In this document: positions 49,338 through 60,456 of the stretch, piece by piece
Layout of the letters: the number at the start of each line of letters is the position of its first letter
Numbering within the stretch: position 1 is the stretch's first letter
DNA from: Thunnus maccoyii
Taxonomy: Eukaryota > Chordata > Actinopteri > Scombriformes > Scombridae
Assembly: GCF_910596095.1 (NCBI RefSeq)
Contig: NC_056545.1
Location: forward strand, 21,041,067-21,105,066
Length of the DNA stretch: 64,000 nucleotides
Reading direction: 5' to 3'
Program-made: the position numbers and the translations under genes
Notes under the pieces: model-generated
Seen by the model: only the letters and a program-made list of their open reading frames with translations
Databases searched by the model: none
Told to the model about the DNA's origin: nothing

Positions 49338-50249
49338 GGGACCACTGGGTGACAGATTTGGAGGATGACAGGGACCGGGCGAGCACCCAGACACCTGGAA
49401 GCCAACCTGAGCTGCTCTCTGCTGCTTGTCCGTTGAAGCGGAGCCGGAGCTGAAATCGGTGACACACAGTTTGATGGTGTGTGACAGATGGACATCTGAG
49501 GAGATGAATAATCTACGGTTCTCACAAAAAAAAGCCTGATGCCTTCACGCAAATGAAGGCTTAGTAACGACAGGTGCTTTTCAAAGAATTTATGAGTTGT
49601 ATTTATCTCTTAGCCAGAATGAGAAGGAAAATAGTTTGAGCAACCTGCCAGTGGATCTATGGAGGGAATTCTCAACTAGATCAATTACATTCTGTCACCA
49701 AAACACATTGTTAATAATTACAAAATAATTCTTGAGGCTTCAGGAGGAATACTTTGAAGATTTCTTACTTCATATAAGCTCAAACTGTTTACACCTCTGA
49801 AGCTGATCTATGTGTGCAGTGTTATCATTCTGACTGATGCCTTTTTTTTTCTTCCCCTTTTTGATACATTTGTACTTTTTCCCTTAACTTTTGTCAGATG
49901 AAAAATTAATCTCTTAATCTTTCAAAACACTATTAAATAAACATATTTTATGAGCAAATATTCTAAAATATTTTAAAAAGAGATATAATTATGTTACTTA
50001 TTCAATCGAAACATTACTTGGTGCCAAATACTTTATGTAATGTTTTGTCAGACTGTTACAATACAAATGTTGATATCACTCTATATATTGTTCCGAAGGG
50101 CTTTTCATTCAAATAACGCAACATTAATGTGTATTTTACACAAATATGTCAAAGAAAAACCTTTTATTAGTATTTTAACAAAATTCATAAATGAGATTAT
50201 ATTAAAGTCCTATAACATTATTGTAAAACTACCATGTACATCTAATAAA
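49338..50249 (+). other. phldb1: phldb1 3' UTR with two poly(A) signals
   Basis: AT-rich sequence after the stop. AATAAA occurs at 49936-49941 (600-base UTR) and 50244-50249 (900-base UTR). No competing ORF of substance. Confidence 0.6.
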
Positions 50250-50967
50250 TGAAAATATATGATGCAACATATGATGCAACGGTTGGTTTGTTTTGTCTGA
50301 TAAACTGGCAGTTTGTTGCTGACAAATGGGCTAAACTGAATACACACAGTTACCAACGTGTTCTTGCTTCCTTAATTAGTCTTTCAGTATCCTCACAAAC
50401 AAGTTAATTAATTACCAGCTTTCTTTAAAACAATCTCACACCCTAATGAGCTGCTCCCATTCACATTTACATGAGAGCACACAATAGGTGTTCCCCTTTA
50501 AGAAACTGCAACTTTCTGTATTTACATAAGAACAGTCAGGTGGTTTAATTAGTTAATTGTCTCGTTAGCTCCGATTATCTACAGAAGCTGTTGCGGAAGT
50601 ATTGACCCCACATGCTGAGTGTATTTCTGGCACAGTGTGTTTAATTATACGGCTCGCTGCGCACTAGGTAGGTCACATAAAAATAAAACCAGGCTAAAAA
50701 ACATGAAATGAAATTACATGCAACTTAACATGTATGATTCAACATAGAGAAATTTGAAATCATACTTAAAAAAAAAAAAAAAAAAAAAAATCTTATGGAA
50801 AAGACGCCTCGCTAAAACTTTCCCGCTTTTTTCCGGTCAAGCAAAAACAAGTTCTTGTATGAGTTTCTATATGAAAATATTCACACAGTGCGTCTCTTCT
50901 CGTGCCCGTATTAGTTCAAATAAGTGAAAGAGAGGTGCATGTGCACATGGATAAATAATGTATGACT

Positions 50968-51012
<45 letters not shown>

Positions 51013-54000
51013 TTAATTTATTGCAGGGATCACTGGAATATTTAACAGACGCGTAGGTAATCACAGAAACACACCTTGCCCCTGACAGGTACAAATTAGA
51101 TTCAGCATTTGAAATGTTAATTTTTAATTCTCCGGTTTGTAGAGAAAAACATGTTATGTTTAGTGATATTTATTAAAATGAACATCCAATCCTCCTCCAG
51201 CACAGTGCAGGTAAAGGTTCCTACTAACTCAGACATTAGAGACGCTGGATACACTGACAGCGTTCACACCATTTGTGCCTCTCTGACCTTAGGAGGAGCT
51301 TTTCACACGTCGAGCCGTTCTTTGAGTCTCTGGTGCGCCCGGCTGAATAATAAACAGTGTGAGCTCATTACGGTGGTGATGAGCATGACTGACACCCAGC
51401 CTTATTATTGGTGAAATATTAATTAGCCAAGAGTGATCTCCCCTCACTTTCACACACACGCACACAGATTGACCTTTCCTCCAGGCCTTTAGAGCACAAA
51501 TAAGACAGTCAGGCTGTGGATTAGTAAAGGTTTCACACGATTTTGTCAATATTAATGGGAGATATTAACCTCGTCTGAAAACAGCCTCAAAGATTCTGAT
51601 GAAATGGAGATATCACTCGGCTCAGAGGGCAAGTTTATACCATCACCTGTCAAAAGAACTTCCACTCCCACGTCCTTCACAAGATTTCAGCACAGACATT
51701 TGTAATTTATAAGTTCTCATATCCACATGTGAGTTCAGAGTAATTTAGGAGATTAAAGAGAAATATCTCCTGCCCAACATGCCTGCACACACACACACAC
51801 ACACACACACTCGTAGCAGACAGAGACATACAAGATGAAAGCATCTTTCACTAAATGCATCTGATACACCAGTGAAAGTTCCATGCTCACTGTTTACAGC
51901 TTTGAACAAATCATCTTCACTCTCTTTGAAGGGAATGCAAAATGACAGTCATTAATTCAACATGGCGTACACGATACACAAATCATTAAATTACAATAAA
52001 AAGAAACATGTTTTCGGATTTCATGGCAAGCACAACAATGATATCTGAAAAATATCCAGAGGGGAAAATAACTAAAAGCGCCAGCGTTGACCTAATGAGG
52101 CCAACGAAAACATCCATATGAACACTACAGCTGCACCCCAGTGTGGGGTAGTGTTTTTATTTTATTTCACTGACTGCCAGACATGAAAGTGAAGTACTTT
52201 CCAGTATCAACACAGTGTGAAAACTTTATGAAGTGTCGAATATCAAACTGTATGTACAGTATTCAGTCCCTGTTTTATTTGTCAAATAGTAAAAACAGTT
52301 ACATGGTGTAAAAATGAAAGTGGATGTATCAGAAAATAATGACGTTATTGCTTGATCTCTTTGTAAGCTCTATTTAAAATGTTTTGGTCTGTTACATTAT
52401 TGTTTTGGGGAACCATGACCTTCACCTTTACAATCAGTGTATATGTTTGTTTCTAAATTCACTGATGTAGAAATTTGATTTACAGTTGAATTAATAATCT
52501 CAATAAAAGAATAAGTTACACAACTAAAATATAATAAATAAAATCAACTGTACAATCACTGTTACATCACAGACACTACAAAGACTGCATATGTCATTTG
52601 TGCAGATTACCCACAAGTCTACATTAAGTCAGCGCTTGCTTCACTTGATGGAAATGATAAATGATGATGAATACAAATGTAATGGTATCATACAGTTAAG
52701 CCAGCAGTTTTAATTGCTGTACTTAAAAAGATTAATTAACATTTAGAATTTAAAGTCCAGTGTCAATACAGAATAAAGTTATGTGACAGTTAAGTTAAAA
52801 GATAACTTTGTGTTTTTAAAAAATCTGTCTTAATCCACTCACATCCTGGAGCCATTTCAAGTGATATAAGTGATGTGGGACAAAGCCCACAATCCTGATT
52901 CTTTGTTGGTCAAGTTAAAACTAATATGAGGTTTCAGCAGTCTGAGTTTGTCAGATCAAGTTGGTTTCCTCCAAAGTTATTAATGTATGTTTTTAGTTTT
53001 AAATTCCCTCTTTGTGCCTCCTCAGACGGTGTTTGCTTGCTGAGCCATTGCAGAGGGACAGTAAGTCAAGAGGACTGTGGATTTTGTGCCTCATCTCTTA
53101 TATTGAAATTGAAAAATATAAAAAAGGATCACTTTGCGGCCAGTATAAACATGACGACCAATTACAGCAACCAATCATGATTTCAGTATACTATACATAT
53201 GAATATGTGAGTATTTTTAAGACATATTTGTAAAAAAAAAAACAGTGCAACTATTCTTTCAGTTTTGATAAGTGTATTAAGTTATAAATCGTCTTATGCC
53301 AATGAAACATATGGCCTGAATAAATATTGGCTGTGTAAAGCTCAAAGGTGACAGACGTTGAGCCTCTGGGGTTTAAGTAGCTCTGCAGAGCAGCATGACA
53401 CAGCTTGAGTGCTGTGAATGACATTGAGAAGTCATTTGGGACCTGTTTGTCATGTTTGCTTAAAGAGCTAAAATTTTGAGGAACACAAGTGAGGCACGAA
53501 CAATAAGTCTAAGTAAAAATCTGTGACCCTTGACTATTATATTACAGTAAATATAGGTTATTTTGCTATTATTGTTGTTCTGTTTTTCTTCACTTCATTT
53601 GTAATTTCTGTAAATTCTATAACTTTCTCCCCCACGACTTCTTATACAAGGCTTTTCATTCTTGCTAAACAATTTTCCATCCAGGGCAAGTGTCAATCTA
53701 TTAACTTGTTTGCTGATAGTGAAGTAAACTTTTACATTATGGGCTTTAATTTTTATCATGCAAGGTCAGCACAGGCTGAGCTCTGTGTGCCATGCACGGC
53801 TTCATTTAAGATGCCTTTAGGAGTTAGCGATCTTCTAAAAGCTGTGACATCCCAGAGGAAGACTAAACAGACACTGTAGTCCTTTACATCAAACACCTCA
53901 AATTTACCATGAAGTCCTTGAGGAGCAGTAAATAAACATAAACATGTGACTGGCTGGTTCACATCTGTCACGGCTGAATGCAAATGAAGCCTAGTTTAAA

Positions 54001-54103
54001 CATTCATGATTGAAAACTATATTATGCCTGTCACTTTTTTTTTTTGAGACTTGATCAACTGTTTTTATGCCAAACACAGAAACAAATGGGAGTGATTTGT
54101 AGG

Positions 54104-54138
<35 letters not shown>

Positions 54139-56390
54139 CAACCACAAATCCCCTCTGAGATGCTTCCATTCACAAGTTGTAACCATGAATTCCATGTTTT
54201 CATCGTATGTTCAAAGAGGGGCAAAAGTTAAGGACAATAAATTCTGAGAGAGATGATGATGAAATGATGGTGTAACCCTCACTAACGTGCCATACGTGCA
54301 CTTGGCATGCAGCATCGACTTTTCTGACTTCTCCGCTCATACACAATATTCAGACAATGAATTTGGGTATCAATGGGCAGCTTAATGTCGCTACAGACAA
54401 CAATTACAAATATCTCAAATACATCCAAGTCCAGTTTGGATCCAAAGTTGTTCATGTCGCCTAACAGGCTTCCTTTAATTCACCGATTGTTAAGTTTGGT
54501 TGTGTTGTTTTAACAAGCTGTAAAATTTAGATTATCCACATCATGCTCTGAGACAATGTCCCCATTTGTTTATCTAAAATAAAAAATGGAGAATTAATGG
54601 TATTTTTCTGTGTGACTAACACATTTTATATATCTTATTGATGAATGACAGGAAATTGTAGTTAATAGCGGAGACAACAGGGAAATGTAGCGGCGCTGTC
54701 ATGAACAGCACCTTGGATTTCTCTTATGATGCGCAAACAGAAAGCCCTCAGTGGACCAATTAATACAGACAGAGAGAGCAGTCAGCGATTTCCTGGGAGA
54801 CCCTCCAACTTTACCAGCTACCACTATCTCAATCTGGTCTCCATTACGACCACATTTATCTAGATTGCATCAGGCTGCCTTTCTACAAATCTCACTCCAC
54901 TTATATAGAAGCTTTGGTGGGCATTTTGCTGAACAGCTCTTCTGTGAGAAGGCTGTCCCTTTCAATGACTCAGATTAAAACGGATTTATGTAAATCAGAA
55001 CATTTTACTCAAATTCAATACAATCTGTAGATACAGTGTGTCTGAGTTTGCTGAAAAGAGAGAAGCAAAAGTTTCTCTCTGCTCACTTGAAATCTTAGTT
55101 TATGATGATTTTGTGACATCACAATGTACTTTTCAGTGAAATATGTGACATGTGTCCAGTACTGGTCATTGATTCTCAATTTTTCAGTGAAGGAGAAGCA
55201 GTAGCAGAATTTTTAACTAGTTAAATCAACTTTTTTGTGTGGAAGAACCTTATCAGACACATATTATTCTTCACAGCACAGTATTTTTATGCCTTACAAC
55301 ATGACTGGAAGGAATCTTTAACTTCATTCAAATGATATGTTTCACTTAGCCATTGTGAATAATGTGATTATGTGCAATCAATTCAAGTTGGATGTTTCCC
55401 GCCTTCCACTCAATACACAGACACGCTACTCGGCGGACAAATCTATTAGAGGATGGATGAGAGTGTCCCGTCAATATGGAAATTCAGCAGAAAAGGAAGT
55501 AAGCCTATTGGTTTTGGAAAAATGATAATGTCACAGAGATGCAACTCAGCAAATGAGATGGGGGAAGAGTTGGATGGAGTGGGGTGCAGAAACAGAGGTG
55601 AAGTGGGAGGAAAACAGTAGGTATGGAGGGAAAGAGAGAGAGAGAAAGAGAGAGAGATGCAAATCCCATGGCAACAGCAACCAGAAAACAAGTCTAAAAT
55701 AGGGGGCAGTGTCCGCTATTGCTATAGCAACAGGAGAACAGCACATTCACTCAGCTTCGGGATTTGCTGAAAGGGGAAAAACAAAGCTTTATTCCTCACA
55801 TAATTGTTATTGACAATCATTACCGGTAAATTAATTTGGTTCCGCCAGCTGCGTCTCACTAAGTTAACCATAAAAATAAGGATTCTCAAAGTATATTAGG
55901 ATGACAGTTAACAACATGGGGTGATTCATTTATCTTCCATTACTCGCTGACTCAATGTCATTTCAATACACAACAAACAGTAAAGTTGATACCAATATGA
56001 GCTGACAGCTATTGATTAAATAAGTCAATCAAATAAAAATGAAATCATGAGCAAGAGTAATTGTAAAATAATACAAAGAGACTGTATGTCTCTGATAACA
56101 TACAGTAGAGTCCTATTTTAGTAGTCTGAGGCCAATGATAATAAATGACATATCAGTTTGCTCAACTATATAGACAGAAATTTTTACAAAAGGCTTGCCA
56201 CAAGCTGTTCTGTTTTGACAATATAAATATCAAGACTGCATCACAAAATGTCAAAGCTTTTCTCAGCTTTAAAAACTGCAGCACTGTTCTCCACACCCGG
56301 TTTGTTTACGTGAAACATGTGCACACTCTGCACTGCAGAAGAAAAAAAGAAAAAAAAGACAACAACAAAGTGATGCTTTGCCTTGCCTAC
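50250..56390. other. Intergenic region between phldb1 and atf5
   Basis: No coding sequence supported on either strand. Microsatellites occur at 50969-51011 (GT), 51785-51810 (CA) and 54107-54134 (CA), with an A run at 50768-50790 and a GA-rich patch near 55630-55660. Two stretches, 50370-50660 and 51170-51600, are less repetitive and contain several TTAATTA/TAATTAG homeodomain-type cores; they could be conserved enhancers, which only cross-species alignment can show. Confidence 0.55.
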
Positions 56391-56760
56391 CGTCGACCAA
56401 TCAAATTTCACATGCTACCTATTCCAACCAATGACGGCGCGTCAGTCGGAGCACGCGCAGCCAATCGCTGTGAGCCTGGACCACTGATGCAACAGAGATG
56501 CAACAGCACACAAGACTTCTACTGAACAACAAAGTATGTTGTAAATCAAATAGTCCCACTCCAAAACAATACCATGCCACATAATAACGTACAGTCTCTG
56601 AGCTGTAGTGCGGGTCTGTATTTGACAGCCGCGTCCACGTAAACCAAGCCTATCAGCAGGTTGATGACTTTCATTTCAATGAGATGGCGACGCCCCGTCG
56701 GTACTGCCCCGTCTCTATAGCAACAACCTTCGATGGGGAAAACAATGACAGGGCGTAACG
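56390..56760. promoter_or_regulatory. CCAAT- and CpG-rich promoter-like patch
   Basis: Three CCAAT boxes lie within about 70 bases (around 56398, 56431 and 56461), in a segment rich in CpG (GACGGCGCGTC, GCACGCGC) that contrasts with the AT-rich surroundings. CpG density stays high to 56720 (GGCGACGCCCCGTCGG). An ATG in good context at 56683 opens only 24 codons. No recognised gene begins here; atf5 exon 1 is about 600 bases further right. Confidence 0.45.
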
Positions 56761-57148
56761 CGTTACAAGTAATTTAATTACTTTTTGGATTACGATTTAA
56801 ACACTAAAACAAAGCCGGAACCACTTATTATTTCTCTTACACTTCAGAGGGGAGATTTCACAGTTAATTATTGACGCTGAATTTAGTCTTTGTCCTCTAA
56901 AACTATGGCTATTTCCTTGATTTTTTTACAGATATTTCCATCCTTTCCATTGAAAGTTAACTACTATCCATTGTCATATTAATATATTTAAATTATATCC
57001 TCATTTTGTAAATTATGCTAAATCTTCTGCCTCTCTAATGGGTTGTTTAAGTTTCCTGCTGTTTCGCGTTTGAAACAAGCAACAAGTAACGAGTAAAGGC
57101 GCTGTTTTCACAAAGGCGCACAGCGGTGAGTTTGTGGGATGTCCTTCG

Positions 57149-57250
57149 GCGAGGCGGAGGGCGGGGGCGGAGGGATCTACACTCAGTACGGTGAGGCGCG
57201 GAGGGAGGGGGCGGAGGGATCCACACACAGCACGGGTTGTGCCGGTGACG
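57149..57250 (+). promoter_or_regulatory. atf5: Probable atf5 promoter: duplicated GC-box unit
   Basis: Two imperfect copies of a 43-base unit (57150-57192 and 57193-57235) each contain GGGGGCGGAGGGATC, a consensus Sp1-type GC box. A TGACGCAG, which resembles a CRE/ATF half site, follows at 57246. There is no TATA box, typical of a GC-box promoter with start sites just downstream. The exact start of transcription cannot be read from sequence. Confidence 0.55.
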
Positions 57251-57376
57251 CAGTTGGTTGCTAGGTGTGAAAGAAACTGATGCTTTCTCACAATTAAGCT
57301 GCTCCTCAGTTTACAGGTCGACCACAACAAAGCAACAGCTCGTCCTTTTTTTGCGCTGTTCTGGATATCCCGAGCT

Positions 57377-57406
57377 AAAAAAAAAAAAAAAAAAATGGCT
57401 CTTTAA
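57377..57406 (+). promoter_or_regulatory. atf5: atf5 uORF1 preceded by an A19 leader tract
   Basis: ATG GCT CTT TAA at 57395-57406 is a three-codon uORF in strong context (A at -3, G at +4). It follows directly on a run of 19 A (57377-57395). A three-residue uORF1 that lets ribosomes resume scanning is the first element of the ATF4/ATF5 translational switch. The distance from its stop to the uORF2 start is 84 bases, close to that in mammalian ATF4. Confidence 0.85.
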
Positions 57407-57490
57407 ATTCGTGAACAAGTTGGACCCGAAAAGAAGTCGTGCTTTGCTTTTGCAACGCACCCCCAAAAGCTCTACAGTTTTTCTGCAAGA

Positions 57491-58612
57491 ATGGAGTAAG
57501 TCACACTCTCTCTACTCGCCATTCATACAGCTGTGGCAAGTTTGTTACTATGTTGTTATTGTCGCAGTTTATCTCCTTGTGTTGCACATACAGTTGCAGA
57601 GAGGTCTGTTCTTTGACTGGTTGTTCTGCTTTATACCATTTCTTCTATTTTAATATCTTCAAATAGTCTATTTTGCCTATCATGCTTCTTTAGTAACGTT
57701 CCTCCCAGGGTTTATAAGACAGCTGTGTTACTAAGATAAATTATATGTAATGTAAATTACAGTACAACCTCTATGTACTGTAAACTGGTATCACATTTCA
57801 GCCACTTTCAGTTGTAGAGTCTCGTCAGGTTTTCATTTAGATTTCACATTATGTCATTTAAACTGCTTAAGTGATCAAAGGTGATTCATCTAAAAGAACA
57901 TGAGATTGGAAGTAGCTAATCTGCCTTAATCCAATTGAATGATCTTTCTCTCTCAGATAGAGAGATGCTGTAGTTAAGCTGGTGCTTTTTGTCAACAGCT
58001 GGGCCCCTGACAGCGTCATAGGTCCCATGTGTTTTGAGGATGTCAAGTGCATTTTGCTTTGAGACAGTTCAAAGCCCAGAGGACTCAGGTCTTACTATTG
58101 TATCACTGACCGTGTCAATTCTGAGGGTTTTGGGTTTTGGAATAGTTTATTTTCTACTCTGCTTTTTTCAGTAATTGACATTTGCTATAAATGTACTTGT
58201 TCATGAGAGTTAATTGTGAATTTTACTGAAACCCATGATTCGTACAAGAGGACTTGCTGGTGATTTCTTCATTGTCGCCTCTCTGTCAAAACAGACTGAG
58301 TCATGTTGAAAAACTTGCTGAGGACAGCAATCATCATCATCAATCAGCCATCAGCCGACAGAACAAGTTGGATCATTTTAGCCGGACACATTTCTGATCC
58401 CCGCTTCTGTTTCACCTTCTAGGTTTCATTATGCTCACCCAGCCCTGCTCTCTGTGGCCCATCTGTCAGACCCTGCTTGCTCTCAGCATATGCTTGGACT
58501 TGGACTGAATCAAAGCACCAGCAGACAAAATGATGGCAACATCAGCTCCTGTTTGGAAGACTCTTCGTGTCTGCCCGGCAGACCCCCTCGCTCTCTCTCA
58601 CCCACAGGCTAA
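57491..58612 (+). promoter_or_regulatory. atf5: atf5 uORF2, spliced across intron 1, overlapping the main start
   Basis: The uORF2 ATG is at 57491, five bases before a donor (ATGGA then GTAAGT at 57496). Splicing to the acceptor before 58423 gives an open frame of 64 codons beginning MEFHYAHP, ending TAA at 58610-58612. It overlaps the main coding start (58530) out of frame by 83 bases. That is the established inhibitory uORF2: translated when eIF2 is active, bypassed when eIF2-alpha is phosphorylated, allowing the main frame to be used. Context of its ATG is strong (A at -3, G at +4). Confidence 0.85.
58431..58508 (+). promoter_or_regulatory. atf5: Third ATG/uORF nested in uORF2
   Basis: An ATG at 58431 (A at -3, C at +4) opens 25 codons in a frame different from both uORF2 and the main ORF, closing with TGA 21 bases before the main ATG. 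Ribosomes that bypass uORF2 under stress would meet it next. Whether it is used is unknown; its context is weaker than that of uORF2. Confidence 0.6.
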
Positions 58613-60456
58613 CCACAGCCAATCACAGGGGTGCAGGGGGGAGGTGTCAGAGGAGAGTCAGCACTTAATTGGTGAGTTGCAGCGAGTACGCTTTTTTATA
58701 TTTTTCCCCATTTCAGGTGGGCTCGGCACTGCAGCACATTCGTCCTTCTTGAACAGTAAGTAATAAAGTAGCTATGCCTAATATATGCTCGAACTTTATT
58801 CTAAAAAAAAATATTGCTTTGCATTTACTATTGTCGATCAGATTATGCCTTTAGGAAACTGCTACATGCAATGTTGGATGACTGATATTTATTTAATATT
58901 TGCATGAACGTTATTACTTAGCTGTAACTTTTTCCTTCATCTGTTAGTTTGTAACGACTGCAATATTTTCCCCTCCTTAATAGGTGATGGTCTCACTGAC
59001 TGGATGACGGAAGAAGTGGATTTCTCCTCGTACCTCCCGAACCCTCCTTCCCCTCCCTCCTCCACCAATGCCTCCCTTCCCCCTTCACCCCTTCAGAATG
59101 ATATCCAGGTGCCCTCTGACTTGGAGGTCATGACCTCTCTGCTGCAAGAGGAACTTGCCCAACTAGAGGACTACTTCCTGTCTGAACCACTGCCAGAGAA
59201 AGGGCCAAGGCTGGGAAAATGCGACAGGGGTCCACTGCCAGCGGGTCCTCAGCCGTTCAGTCAGCTGCCATACGCATCATACTCTACATCCAACCAATCG
59301 GAATCCAGCCCACTTCTTGTTACCCTGGCAACCGGAGAACTGGACCTGCTGAGCATCTGTGGTGGGCCCATTGGGCGATCCAAAATTCCAAGACACGCCC
59401 CGTACAGCTGCAGTCGCCCCAGTGGGTGTGGTAGGAAAAGAGTTCCTGATGGTGTGAGGGTCAGTGAAGGCTACGATAGCAGTTTGTTGGGTTCCAAAGG
59501 AAATAACTCAGGTAACTCAGCCGTGACCCTCGCAGGCAACAACTACGGCTGCGTAGAAGAAGAGCAGCTGGTAGGGAAAAGCTACTGTCTGGGCAGCGCA
59601 GTCGAAGTCAGAAGATGTGCCGTTCTACCAAAAGACGACAAAAATTGCTGTTTCGGTCAAGATGTCATAGGTGGTGCAAAGGGTGTTGGTGGTGGGTTTG
59701 GTTTTGGTGGATCACTTGATGCCCCTCATAAGAAAGAGGATCTGTTGATGTATAGCATGAGAGAGGTCAGCGGAGGCACTGGTAGCAGTGAGGTGTTGAA
59801 CAGTATCAAAACTAGTGTGGAGGTGACAAAAGCTACTGTTTCATGGAAGACCCAGAGCAGCGAAGGTTGTTATCTTCCAGCAACACCACAGTCTGAGGCC
59901 TATCATAGCTTCTTAGGCAACATCAATGAACACGTCAAAGCAGAGAGTCTACAGATAGGGCAACATGATTTACACTGTAACTTCCTCGAGGATCAGGGCC
60001 CAGAGTGTCTTTTAATGGCTAGGGAGAGTCTGAACTTGGAGTCTTCAGGGCACAGACAAGCGTGTAGGTTGAAGGAGGACCACTGTGCTGTCAAATACGA
60101 AGAGGACATCATTCCAGCAGAAGGCGGGGAGCGCAAACAGAAGAAGAGAGATCAGAACAAAACTGCCGCTCACAGGTAAGTTTTAGTTTCCGCTTGACAA
60201 AATATATAACTTGGGGCACGATTTCACAGGTAAAGATCTTCGTTTTAATCGTTCTTTTTCTTAACGCAGGTATCGCCAGCGAAAAAGGGCAGAGCTAGAT
60301 TCTTTGGAGGAACAGTTGCATTGCCTTGAAGGGAGGAACCGGGAGCTCCGGGACAAGGCAGAGTCCGTAGAACGTGAAATCCAGTATGTCAAAGACCTGC
60401 TGATTGAAGTTTACAAGGCCCGTAGCCAAAGGCTCAAGCAGGACACGACCGCGTAA
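58530..60456 (+). CDS. atf5: ATF5, bZIP transcription factor of the integrated stress response
   Basis: Exons 58530-58671, 58984-60175 and 60270-60456 join in frame to 506 codons plus TAA. Exon 2 begins inside [16 protein letters not shown], matching the mammalian ATF5 N-terminal segment, followed by [20 protein letters not shown], an acidic amphipathic activation motif. Residues about 90-420 are a Gly/Ser-rich region longer than in mammals (human ATF5 is 282 residues). The basic region [20 protein letters not shown] spans the exon 2/3 junction. The leucine zipper runs [18 protein letters not shown] through [14 protein letters not shown], nearly the same as human ATF5 and clearly distinct from ATF4. 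The first ATG of the pair ATGATGG is taken as start; the second has the better context. A short N-terminal extension ([12 protein letters not shown]) has no function I recognise. Function: binds C/EBP-ATF and CARE sites; in the mitochondrial and ER stress responses. Fish have two copies; this may be atf5b. Confidence 0.93.

Noticed and set aside
59219-59434. 71-codon frame overlapping atf5 exon 2
   Set aside because: An alternative frame inside the confirmed ATF5 coding exon with no similarity of its own.
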